Below, one piece after another: positions 34,214 to 43,266 of a stretch of DNA of 45,680 nucleotides (positions within the stretch are counted from its first letter, which is position 1; every line of letters starts with the position of its first letter). The position numbers and the translations under genes were made by a program. Under the pieces are notes generated by a model, which saw only the letters and a list, made by a program, of their open reading frames with translations, was not told where the DNA came from and did no database searches. Source of the DNA: an uncultured Proteiniphilum sp. (GTDB taxonomy: Bacteria; Bacteroidota; Bacteroidia; Bacteroidales; Dysgonomonadaceae); NCBI RefSeq assembly GCF_937873925.1, contig NZ_CALNAT010000062.1, positions 1 through 45,680 on the forward strand, in the 5' to 3' direction.

Positions 34214-35638
34214 CTAATTTCCGGTTACTTTCCACTCTTCAGGCGCCACAAAACCATCGCGACCCATCCCATAATCGGGTAATGGGCGCGGAGGTTGAAT
34301 GGTATCGTATGTTTTCACAAAAGACCGGAACTCCTCTGCTTTTTCTTTATAAGTATCCATCAGATTATTTTGCTCAGAAGGATCGGCATCTATTTTAAAA
34401 AGCATATCGGACTTCATTTCCATTGCAGGATTATGTCCTTTTTCAATAAATTTCCATTCATTTGAAACCACAGCTCCCAGGCCCAGATACAGGTTTCTCT
34501 CAATAACCGCCTTCTCTCCGGTTAATACGGGCAACATACTCATACCGTCAAATTCAGCTGTGGATTGCAATCCCAAAACATCTAACAGGGTGGGCATTAC
34601 ATCCACATAACCCGTTACCTGATCAATAGTTCTTTCTCCCTGTAATCCGGCAGGCCAGCTTAACAGCGCGGGAACACGCACTCCACCCTCGAATTCCAGA
34701 AATTTCCTTCCTCTCAGTTCCCCGCTGGAACCGTTATCCGTACCGTTATCACTGAAAAACAGGAAAATAGTATTCTCAAACTCATCCATATCTTTCAATG
34801 TCCGGATGATCTGCCCTATCCCCCTGTCCATACAGGTGACCATTGCAGCAAAAGTCTGTTCTTTATTATTTCCACGCCCGGTTTTATCACCTTGTCCAAA
34901 ACGGGGTTCAGAGGGGTCAAATCCATATAGTTCCAAATCTTCATCTTTTGCCTGCAAAGGGGTATGGGGTGCGTTATAGGCCACATATATAAAGAAGGGA
35001 TCTTTTTCACCGGAATAATCTTTGATGCACCGGACGGCATGTTCCGTTATCAGATCGGTACTATAACCTTTATCATATGAACTTTCCCAGTCATCATGCC
35101 AATCCAACTCTCCTTCCCTTTCCAGTGAAAAGAAATCAATGGCACCGTTTAAATGACCATAAAAATGAGTAAATCCTCTATTAAGGGGATAATACTTTTT
35201 TCTGGAATGTCCCAAATGCCATTTACCGATAATAGCACGATGCTTATAGCCGACTTTCTCCAACTCCTGGGGTAAAAATATCTCATCAGGCTCAATGCCG
35301 TAATCGCGCCAGGGAGGAATCACTACATGCCGTACTCCCATCCTGTTCGGATATCTGCCGGTTAACAGACCGGCCCGGGTAGGGGTCGATACCGGTGCCA
35401 CGTAAAACCGGTTCAGCCTGACGGCCGTCTCCGCCAACCTATCCAGATTGGGGGTTTGAATATGGCTGCCGTGATAGCCGACATCTCCCCACCCTAAATC
35501 ATCTGCCAGCACGATGACAATGTTGGGACGTTTACCGGTCTCGGTGACATCTCCGGAACATCCGAATGTGACTGTAGAAAGAATCAAAGCAGAGGTGGAA
35601 AATTTCCAGGTACCCTCCGAATGGACATTTAATTTCAT
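34214..35638 (-). CDS. Sulfatase lipoprotein, serine form (second of three)
   Basis: Has 474 residues with lipobox VTFGC (Cys27). Metal ligands are in VLADDLGWGD (Asp46, Asp47) and FFSDNG (Asp296, Asn297). The maturation motif is Ser84-T-P-T-R in VSTPTRAGLLTG, so this is a serine-type enzyme. IIGKWHLG and YNAPHTPL give the usual catalytic lysine and histidines. Family S1 sulfatases remove sulfate esters from sugars; position on the sugar cannot be read here. It starts 104 bases after the first sulfatase stop. Confidence 0.93.
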   Translation of the reverse strand: MKLNVHSEGTWKFSTSALILSTVTFGCSGDVTETGKRPNIVIVLADDLGWGDVGYHGSHIQTPNLDRLAETAVRLNRFYVAPVSTPTRAGLLTGRYPNRMGVRHVVIPPWRDYGIEPDEIFLPQELEKVGYKHRAIIGKWHLGHSRKKYYPLNRGFTHFYGHLNGAIDFFSLEREGELDWHDDWESSYDKGYSTDLITEHAVRCIKDYSGEKDPFFIYVAYNAPHTPLQAKDEDLELYGFDPSEPRFGQGDKTGRGNNKEQTFAAMVTCMDRGIGQIIRTLKDMDEFENTIFLFFSDNGTDNGSSGELRGRKFLEFEGGVRVPALLSWPAGLQGERTIDQVTGYVDVMPTLLDVLGLQSTAEFDGMSMLPVLTGEKAVIERNLYLGLGAVVSNEWKFIEKGHNPAMEMKSDMLFKIDADPSEQNNLMDTYKEKAEEFRSFVKTYDTIQPPRPLPDYGMGRDGFVAPEEWKVTGN

Positions 35639-35742
35639 TGGTTCCGTTAATTACTTATATTTCGAAAATATTATATTTAACCTGCGTCTGATTCAGATTT
35701 CTTTAATCCAGGAGATTCAATAACAGCAAGCACATCATTATT

Positions 35743-37428
35743 CTAATTACTTCGTAATTTCTGATTATCCTCTCTTCGTTTTTGCCAGATATGCTCTTCT
35801 TTTTTTCTACTTTCACGGGCGCGGACATCATATCCACGGGCATCCAAGGGAAATACCTGAATCCGGTTTGCCCACACCATCCATTGGGCAAACATTTTTT
35901 TAGTCAATTCAGGGTATTGTTCCGAAAGATCGTTTGACTCCGAACGGTCAGCCTCCATATCGTATAATTCCAATTTCCCGATGGAAGGATCATTCCCCTC
36001 TTTTGTTTTCGCGACTAATTTCCACTTTCCGTCCCGCATACCGATATTGGCCTCATGCTCCCAATAGATGGGATTTCTCCGGTTATCGACCAGTTGAAAT
36101 GTGGGCAGCAAACTCTGACCCTCTAATGGCTGGATTTTTTTGTTTTTTCCCATCAACTTACCATAATCCACATCGCCCAATTCGACAATCGTTGCCATTA
36201 TGTCTACAAGATGAGCCGGCTTTTGGTATAACTTGCCATGATATTCATTACTGATACCCCGGGGCCAGTGGACCACCAGAGGGGTAGCTATCCCCCCTTC
36301 ATGGATCCAGTGTTTAAACATTTGAAAAGGGGTATTGCTGGCATTTGCCCAGGCTAGTCCGTAGGATTCAAAAGAGGCATCCGTGCTTCCTATTTCTCCG
36401 GTTTTATCATCATGGGATATCATTTCTGCGCAGCCTCCATTATCCGACAAAAACAGGATGACCGTATTTTCCAGTTGACCGGTTCTTTCCAATTCAGCAA
36501 TAATGCGGCCTATTCCCTGATCCATATTATCAATTTGAGCGGCATATACCTCCATACGTCGGGCCAGTTCAGGCCTTACTCTTTTCGGTATAGTATACCA
36601 GGCCGCCGCATCTTTATGGCGTTCAGGCAAAACCGTATTTTCCGGAATTATACCCATTTCCTTCATACGCTCATACCTCTCTTTACGTAATGCATCCCAG
36701 CCTTTATCATATTTCCCCTTATATTTGGCAATATCTTTTTCAAGGGCATGCAGAGGCCAATGAGGTGCAGTGTAGGCGACATATAAAAAGAAAGGTTGTC
36801 CGTCCTTTTTTATTTGATTTTCACGGATAAAACCAACTGCCGAATCACTTATAGCATCGGTATAATAAAATGGTTGTTCGGGTTTAATAATTTCATTACC
36901 GACAGTCAGGCCACGAGGTGTGAAGAAGCTGCCACCCCCGGGTATAGTTCCAAAGAAGTTATCGAATCCCCGCTGTAACGGCCAATTATGTTTGTCTGCA
37001 CTTTGGGTTTCATCGTAATCGCGTGTCAAATGCCATTTTCCGCTCATATAGGTGGCGTACCCTGCTGTCTTTAAGACTTCAGCAATGGTTAAACAACGAT
37101 CGTTCAACTCCCCCTGATATTGGGGTGTACCTAAATGGGCTACTGTCATCCAACCCATCCCTGCCTGATGAGGATATAATCCGGTCATCAGGGATGCCCG
37201 CGTAGGACAGCTCCTGGCAGCGTTGTAAAAATGGGTATATCTGATCCCATGATTAGCCAGGCGGTTGATATTGGGCGTTTCGATCTCTCCTCCGTAACAC
37301 CCGATATCAGAATAACCCATATCATCCGCCATAATAAGGATTACATTGGGTCTGTCAACTGACTGGGTTACCGCCTGTAAAGGAAATACGCCTGCTATTG
37401 CTGCCGGTAGAAAAGTTTTGAATTTCAT
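35743..37428 (-). CDS. Arylsulfatase-type sulfatase, serine form (first of three)
   Basis: Has 561 residues from the ATG at 37428, which shares one base with the stop of the upstream gene (TAATG), suggesting translational coupling; an ATG at 37437 would add three residues and overlap. Signal peptide ends near QAVTQS. Metal ligands sit in LIMADDMGYSD (Asp35, Asp36) and LFLSDNGG. The maturation motif is Ser73-C-P-T-R in ARSCPTRASLMTG, where many relatives have cysteine at the first position. SGKWHL and YTAPHWPLH complete the site. It resembles the large arylsulfatase branch of family S1; the substrate is probably a sulfated sugar of the PUL's glycan. Confidence 0.93.
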   Translation of the reverse strand: MKFKTFLPAAIAGVFPLQAVTQSVDRPNVILIMADDMGYSDIGCYGGEIETPNINRLANHGIRYTHFYNAARSCPTRASLMTGLYPHQAGMGWMTVAHLGTPQYQGELNDRCLTIAEVLKTAGYATYMSGKWHLTRDYDETQSADKHNWPLQRGFDNFFGTIPGGGSFFTPRGLTVGNEIIKPEQPFYYTDAISDSAVGFIRENQIKKDGQPFFLYVAYTAPHWPLHALEKDIAKYKGKYDKGWDALRKERYERMKEMGIIPENTVLPERHKDAAAWYTIPKRVRPELARRMEVYAAQIDNMDQGIGRIIAELERTGQLENTVILFLSDNGGCAEMISHDDKTGEIGSTDASFESYGLAWANASNTPFQMFKHWIHEGGIATPLVVHWPRGISNEYHGKLYQKPAHLVDIMATIVELGDVDYGKLMGKNKKIQPLEGQSLLPTFQLVDNRRNPIYWEHEANIGMRDGKWKLVAKTKEGNDPSIGKLELYDMEADRSESNDLSEQYPELTKKMFAQWMVWANRIQVFPLDARGYDVRARESRKKEEHIWQKRREDNQKLRSN

Positions 37429-38369
37429 TATCGCCATTCATTAATATACAGTCCGTTGCTTTGTACGTCACGAATCCTGTTCCGGAAAACGAGCTCTTCG
37501 GATACTGCGCATACCGTACCGTCAGGCAAAGTATAAGTATAGGACAGGTGAAAAGTTCTGTTTTCCGCATCGTAGGTACAGTTGCCGTCAGGATGCACCT
37601 CAACGGGTGAATCGGGATGAGGCGAAATTGTTACCGCGCCACCGCCGCTCGTCGGGACATCCAGTAAAAAGATATAATCTTTTGCAGGATCGTCATTATT
37701 CTTTGTATCTGCAAGCACAGCGAAAGAGGTAGGCCCGTATGTCTGTAGAAAGCGGATACTATTGGTTTCTGTCGGAATGTTTTTGTAATTCACAATGCCA
37801 TCTGCGACTCCGTCTTTCGTCTTAGTGACACTTCCTGAATAATTGTAATATCCGTGCTGTTTGGCATAGTAGCTGAGAGAGATGCGGATATGGTTGGTGG
37901 CTTCAGGAATTGAATCCACATCGGACGATGAAATAATCCGGAGCGGTAATACGTATTCACCCGTCAGCGATTTAGGATCATTCAGAAAGGCCGTGGAATC
38001 TATTATAACGGGCAGATAACCTTTTAGTTCGCCTTTGGGTACTACAATTTGCGAGGCATGACCCAAGGTGTAATACGATGAGGGCAGCACTGATTGATTG
38101 GCTGCGGTTACCAGCGAGGGGTCTATTACATATTCCACAATACGGTCTTTCTTATTGTCAATCATTCCGGCAAACGTAATGCCAGCATTGATTTGCAATC
38201 CTTCTCCAACGACTACGTTACGATTGTAGTCCTGATAGACGAACAACACCGTAGTGTAGGGGTAAAGGTCTTCCGGATCTTCAAAACTGCATGATGCCAG
38301 ACATACAATGGCAAAAGTTACAGCAATACCGTGAAGTACTGAAAAATAAAGATTTTTCATATTTCTCAT
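37428..38369 (-). CDS. SusD-adjacent surface lipoprotein, DUF1735/DUF4973
   Basis: Has 313 residues from the ATG at 38369 (an ATG at 38360 is equally possible; the longer frame begins with TTG). Lipobox CLASC (Cys27). The N-terminal domain (about 35-165) has the DUF1735 pattern of QIVVPKGELKGYLPVII and TGEYVLPLRI. The C-terminal domain ends in TVCAVSEELVFRNRIRDVQ and NEWR, the hallmark of DUF4973. Such proteins follow SusD and are thought to bind the glycan at the cell surface. It starts 43 bases after susD and shares its stop with the sulfatase start. Confidence 0.82.
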   Translation of the reverse strand: MRNMKNLYFSVLHGIAVTFAIVCLASCSFEDPEDLYPYTTVLFVYQDYNRNVVVGEGLQINAGITFAGMIDNKKDRIVEYVIDPSLVTAANQSVLPSSYYTLGHASQIVVPKGELKGYLPVIIDSTAFLNDPKSLTGEYVLPLRIISSSDVDSIPEATNHIRISLSYYAKQHGYYNYSGSVTKTKDGVADGIVNYKNIPTETNSIRFLQTYGPTSFAVLADTKNNDDPAKDYIFLLDVPTSGGGAVTISPHPDSPVEVHPDGNCTYDAENRTFHLSYTYTLPDGTVCAVSEELVFRNRIRDVQSNGLYINEWR

Positions 38370-38412
38370 CTGTTTATATTTATTCAATTTTCAAATAATT
38401 CAACTTACAAAC

Positions 38413-40215
38413 TTATTCCCATCCCGCGTTTTGTACCAGCGAGGCATTATATAATTCCATATAGGGAATTGGTTGCCATGGCGACCTGAAATCCCGCTTT
38501 TCAAGAAGAATACGTTCATAAGAGAAAGTCCCATCATTGTTTTTGGTTATTCTTGACCCATATACCTCTGCATTGAGCGCATCAGGCTTCCCGTCGGATA
38601 TCCAGCGGCGCAGGTCGTAATAGCGATGCCCTTCAAAACTCAGATCCAACCGTCTCTCGTTGCGGATATACTCTCTAAATTTATCCCGGTCATTTCCAAT
38701 GACATTATTCAGATATTGGTTACCAGCACCGTATTTCAGATGTATTTTTTCGAGTACCGCTTTGGCCGTAAAACCGAACCCTCGAGGGTCGCCAGTCACT
38801 CCCCATGCTTCATTAGCTGCTTCCGCGAAGTTGAGGTATAATTCCGGTTTACCCAGGATAATGCGGGTCCGCTGTGTAGCCGCCGCTGTTGCCCCTGGTA
38901 TGAGCGACACCGTTTTCGGACGCAATAACTTACGCAGGTAATACGAAGTACGGGAGGTATTCCGTAAGGGATTGTAAGCATCGGCACCATTGGTATGGCT
39001 TTCCACGGTATAATAATTGCCCGGTCCCATTTTGGAACCATTAAAAGCGACATACAGTACCAATCGCGGGTCCCTGTTGGTATACGGATTTTTTTCATCA
39101 TATACCACACTTTCAGTGATTGGATAACCGTCTTTATCGGGAAAGGCATCCACAAAATTCTGAGAAGGATTGTTAAGCGCAGAACCGTACATACCCGGAG
39201 GATAATTCTCGTTTTCGTACTGTTTGTTGCCGGTCCAGACAGCAGCCCGGAAAAACAGGTCCCGCCCGTTATCGTTCCAGTCCTTGTTCTGTAACTGAAT
39301 GAAATAATATGCATTACCGACATCTTCCGTGGCACTCGAGGCAGGCGCATTCACCAGATTCTGGAAACCTCCTCCTACCGACCTGATGGCTTCGCCCGCG
39401 GCAATAGCGGCTTCTTCCCACAATTGGAGGTCGTTAGCGGGATTAAACGCCGGGCTGGCTGCATACAGCAACACCCTTGCTTTCAACGCCCGTGCACTGA
39501 TGCCCGAAGCCCGTCCATTCATACTGGCGCCGGTTACACGATCGGTTCCTTTATATTCCACCGGCAGGTATTTGATCGCGGTGTCGCAGTCATTGACGAT
39601 GGCCTTCACACAATCGGCATACGAGGCGCGTGGAAGTTTCAGGTCGTCGGTCACCTCCAGCACGCGGTCACCTACCAGCGGAACACCCAGTATTTGGTTA
39701 TCCTCTGTTGCTCCCCCGAAATTTTTTAATAATTCAGAATAATAGTAAGCGCGCAGAAAAAAAGCTTCACCATAGAGTCTCCGAAATTCCCGCACATTAT
39801 CAATACTGTCCTGCTGAGTAGCAATCTTGTAGAAACGTACGGGCGTAGGAACAGCAGCTTCGGGATCGAGTTTCATCTGCGAAAGGAATTGGTTCAGGCG
39901 GCGGATCTGCCGGTAACCGTCCACCCAATTGTCCAATGGATTGAGATCCGGGCTCAGTGCACCCGTAGCACAAAGATAATAATCACCTGAAAGATTACGG
40001 GAGACTGAATTGTCGGTCATATTGTCCATAGCAATATCGAAATTGTCCGTCAACGCATCATAGGCGTCCATTAGCGGTCCGCAAAAATAGGCAGCATTGG
40101 CAAACACATCTTCTTCATCCATCGTATTGTCCGTTTGAGGTTCCAAAAAGTCGGAACAGGAACACAAACAGACCATCGTTACCCATAACACTGATAAATA
40201 TCTATTTTTCATCAT
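38413..40215 (-). CDS. SusD-like glycan-binding lipoprotein (second pair of the sulfatase PUL)
   Basis: Has 600 residues with lipobox VCLCSC (Cys20) and then SDFLEPQTD. It has the SusD helices (EAFFLRAYYYSELLKNFGG, ARALKARVLLYAASPAFNPA) and the C-terminal signature ELYLNFAEAANEAWG, RRLDLSFEGHRYYDLRRW, and a final NAGWE. It partners the susC that ends 15 bases before its start. Confidence 0.96.
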   Translation of the reverse strand: MMKNRYLSVLWVTMVCLCSCSDFLEPQTDNTMDEEDVFANAAYFCGPLMDAYDALTDNFDIAMDNMTDNSVSRNLSGDYYLCATGALSPDLNPLDNWVDGYRQIRRLNQFLSQMKLDPEAAVPTPVRFYKIATQQDSIDNVREFRRLYGEAFFLRAYYYSELLKNFGGATEDNQILGVPLVGDRVLEVTDDLKLPRASYADCVKAIVNDCDTAIKYLPVEYKGTDRVTGASMNGRASGISARALKARVLLYAASPAFNPANDLQLWEEAAIAAGEAIRSVGGGFQNLVNAPASSATEDVGNAYYFIQLQNKDWNDNGRDLFFRAAVWTGNKQYENENYPPGMYGSALNNPSQNFVDAFPDKDGYPITESVVYDEKNPYTNRDPRLVLYVAFNGSKMGPGNYYTVESHTNGADAYNPLRNTSRTSYYLRKLLRPKTVSLIPGATAAATQRTRIILGKPELYLNFAEAANEAWGVTGDPRGFGFTAKAVLEKIHLKYGAGNQYLNNVIGNDRDKFREYIRNERRLDLSFEGHRYYDLRRWISDGKPDALNAEVYGSRITKNNDGTFSYERILLEKRDFRSPWQPIPYMELYNASLVQNAGWE

Positions 40216-40230
40216 TTTATTTTTAAAGTA

Positions 40231-43200
40231 TTAAAAAGCCACGGATACTCCTCCGGTTATTGTTTTACCCAGGGGAAAATTACCGACCCCGGCCTCCAGA
40301 TTTTCAGGATCAAGATCCTTGATTTTCGAAATGGTAAAAAGGTTGGCACCTCTGACAAACACTTTCACCTTACCGATATTGATTTTTTCCGTCAGCATGT
40401 AAGGCAGAGTATAACCTAATTCCACGTTCCTCAGTTTGAAATAACTTCCGTCCACCACCCAATAGTCGGAGGTGATGAAATTGTTATTCCGGTATTGTGG
40501 ACTAAGCACCGGATGCGGATTTCCGTTGGGCAATCCGTCAATCAATACATTAGAGTATTTGCGCATACCGTAAATCTGATAATACTTGTTGTCCAATATA
40601 CGGTCGAAACCGCCCAGTCCGTAACCCAACACATCCAGGTTAATGCCTTTATATTCTATCCTGAAAGTAATACCATATTGCATGGAGGGCGTAGTGTTCG
40701 CGATTACTTCACGGTCACCGTTGTCCACCCTGCCATCTTTGTTGGTGTCGGCATATTTGAGGTCTCCTACGTTCACCAGGCCAAACCCCTGTTTCGGCGA
40801 ATTACTGATATCCGCGGCATCAGCAAAAACACCGGCATATCGTTGTCCAAGAACATCTCCCACTTTTCTGATTTTTCGCAATCCCTTTAATTCCTCAGGG
40901 TAATCGGGTTCGGCTTCGATGAGTATTTTGCTTGTCCCATAACAGAGATTGGCGCCCAGCGAGAATTGAAAGTCTCCAATTCTTCTTTCATACATTGCTT
41001 CGGCTTCCCATCCAGCGCTTTTATATCTCTTGTAGTTTTGCATCATCAGCACGGCGTTTTTACCGCTGACACCCGGCGTTATATCGGAAAGGCTGGACAG
41101 TACTCCATCGAGTGTTTTGGTAAAATAGCCCACCGATGCCCTGAGCGAACGAAACAACAGAAAATCGATACCGGCATTCAATTCATATGTTTTTTGAAAA
41201 CCTACGTTTGGATTTCCTGTCTGGATTTCCCTGGCAATGTTGTTGAAGCCCGATACGCCACCATAGGACCCGCCGGGTTCCCACACGTCACGGTAAAGGT
41301 AAGCGGAAAACAACCCTTCAGAGGTATAAGAGGTAGAACCCAGTATACCGTAGGAAGCCCTTAATTTTAAATAATCCAGCCATGGAATTTCACGCATGAA
41401 CGGTTCCTCATTCATAATCCATCCTGCGCCGAAGGTGGGGAAAACGCCAAATCGTTTTGAAGGGGCAAACGAACCGACTCCTACACGGTTTAAACTGACT
41501 TCGGCTGTATACCGATTATCATACATATAATTTACCAGTCCGCCCAGATTCTGCCGTTTAAGATCCTGCGACAGCGAGTTATATTCTTTCCGCTGCTGGA
41601 AGTAGACCAGCAGTGAATTAATATCATGCTTTCCGAACGCCCTGTTGTAAGTAGCCACCACATTGAAAGCATAGTTCCGGTTAGTGGTTGCGCCGCTCCG
41701 TGACATGCTGGTGGCCCGAGTTTCCTGTCCCCATGAAGAATAGGAAACCGGACTCTCAGGATTACCGGTAGCTCTCGGCTCCCATACCACGTAAGTTGCA
41801 CCCTGCGTGGAGGTGAAATAATTATACATATCAAAGGTGAACATAGGACGCACGGATAACCCTTTTACCCATTTATCCAAATCAATATTCAACGTGAAAT
41901 CGCTCTGAAGATAGGAATATTCACGTTCGGCATAACCGCCATTCATTAAAGCACCATAAGGATTGTTACGGTTGATGGAGGTACCGCCTAATACATATTC
42001 TTTGTCAGGTTGCCCTATATTTTCACCGGGAATAAAAATGGGAAATTCATTCGGGCGGGTATCCGACAGCATATTGAAAAAATTCTGGGTCGATAGATTG
42101 GGCCACGATTTATTCTGCAGGGCGGCATTGAATCCGGCAGAGAAAGTGATAAAATTCAAAATCGTGTTATCGACGTTACCTCTAATGGTATATACCCTGT
42201 CGCGGTTGGGATATTGGGTATATTTTTCCAGTCCGCCATTGGTCTGATAACCTACATGCGTGAAAAACTTCGTTTTCTCATTTCCTCCGGAGTACTGCAT
42301 ATTGGCCCGCGTAATGGGCATCTGCCGGTTGAGGAACATGTCATAATAATCCACGTTAGGATAAAGAATCGGATCCTCGCCTGTCCTGTATTTTTCTATG
42401 TCATGGAATACAGGATCCATTCCGTTAGCCACTGCTGCCGCATTGTACATAGTGGCATAATCGTACGCATCCAGATATTCAGGCAGACGGGACGGTTGCT
42501 GCACACCCGTTTGAACATTAACGCGAGCGCTGTTCTCGAAGGCTTTTCCCCTGCGTGTGCGAATCATCAGTATACCGCTGATATCGATACCTCCATAGAG
42601 TGATTTCAGCGAGGCATCTTTTAACAGTTCCACACTTTCCACCGTTTCCGGTTCAATATAGTCCAATGAACGTTCCACCCCATCCACCATGATCAACAGG
42701 TTGCCTTGTTGACTCCTGAACCAGGTGTTGGCATTAGTGAAACCGGGCACCAACGTGTTGTCCATGGTGAACAGTCCATTGAGTCTTCCACCGAGGGAAT
42801 TAAGGAAAAACATGGTGGGGTTGCTTTCCAGATCCTTGCCGTCTACTTTAGACCAGGCTCCCACGGTGCGGCGTTCGGTTGTTTTTCCAAAGAGAGTATA
42901 AAGAACATCAGATTCACCGTTGAAATCCAGTTCTTTCCTGAGCATAATCTTTCCGGCGTTGTCGACGGATACGATCTCGGTCACGTAACCTTTGGCCGAC
43001 ACTTTCAACATATCATCCGGAGGCAATTGCAACGTAATCCGGCCGTTTTCTCCGGTTGTGTATATATTCCGCTTTTTCGCGGACGAAACAATGGCAAAAG
43101 GTATGGCGTTACCCGATTCGTCACTGATTTCCATCTCCACGGCAGCGTAAGATTTATTTTTTTGGGCAACAGCGGGTATCATCCCTACCGTGATGAGAAA

Positions 43201-43233
43201 GAAGAGAATTAATAATATTTTCAATACATTCAT
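40231..43233 (-). CDS. SusC-like TonB-dependent transporter with divergent plug (second pair of the sulfatase PUL)
   Basis: Has 1000 residues. Signal peptide to PAVAQ, then a shortened regulatory-like beta domain (about 30-100, VEMEISDESGNAIPFAIV), a plug with LLIMVDGVERSLDYI and VELLKDASLKSLYGGIDIS, and RTRRG. In most SusC proteins the last part reads YGxRGANGV; here GIDISGI replaces it. No clear TonB box like EVVVTG is visible between the two domains. The barrel and the closing strand (GGVSVAF) are intact, so it is not a broken gene. It imports the glycan fragment with the following SusD. Confidence 0.93.
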   Translation of the reverse strand: MNVLKILLILFFLITVGMIPAVAQKNKSYAAVEMEISDESGNAIPFAIVSSAKKRNIYTTGENGRITLQLPPDDMLKVSAKGYVTEIVSVDNAGKIMLRKELDFNGESDVLYTLFGKTTERRTVGAWSKVDGKDLESNPTMFFLNSLGGRLNGLFTMDNTLVPGFTNANTWFRSQQGNLLIMVDGVERSLDYIEPETVESVELLKDASLKSLYGGIDISGILMIRTRRGKAFENSARVNVQTGVQQPSRLPEYLDAYDYATMYNAAAVANGMDPVFHDIEKYRTGEDPILYPNVDYYDMFLNRQMPITRANMQYSGGNEKTKFFTHVGYQTNGGLEKYTQYPNRDRVYTIRGNVDNTILNFITFSAGFNAALQNKSWPNLSTQNFFNMLSDTRPNEFPIFIPGENIGQPDKEYVLGGTSINRNNPYGALMNGGYAEREYSYLQSDFTLNIDLDKWVKGLSVRPMFTFDMYNYFTSTQGATYVVWEPRATGNPESPVSYSSWGQETRATSMSRSGATTNRNYAFNVVATYNRAFGKHDINSLLVYFQQRKEYNSLSQDLKRQNLGGLVNYMYDNRYTAEVSLNRVGVGSFAPSKRFGVFPTFGAGWIMNEEPFMREIPWLDYLKLRASYGILGSTSYTSEGLFSAYLYRDVWEPGGSYGGVSGFNNIAREIQTGNPNVGFQKTYELNAGIDFLLFRSLRASVGYFTKTLDGVLSSLSDITPGVSGKNAVLMMQNYKRYKSAGWEAEAMYERRIGDFQFSLGANLCYGTSKILIEAEPDYPEELKGLRKIRKVGDVLGQRYAGVFADAADISNSPKQGFGLVNVGDLKYADTNKDGRVDNGDREVIANTTPSMQYGITFRIEYKGINLDVLGYGLGGFDRILDNKYYQIYGMRKYSNVLIDGLPNGNPHPVLSPQYRNNNFITSDYWVVDGSYFKLRNVELGYTLPYMLTEKINIGKVKVFVRGANLFTISKIKDLDPENLEAGVGNFPLGKTITGGVSVAF

Positions 43234-43266
43234 TTTCTTACAATTTTATTAGATAAGATATACATA

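Noticed and set aside
42706..43212. Plus-strand open frame of 168 codons
   Set aside because: Antisense to the start of the susC gene, with no start context and no domain; a shadow of the real gene.
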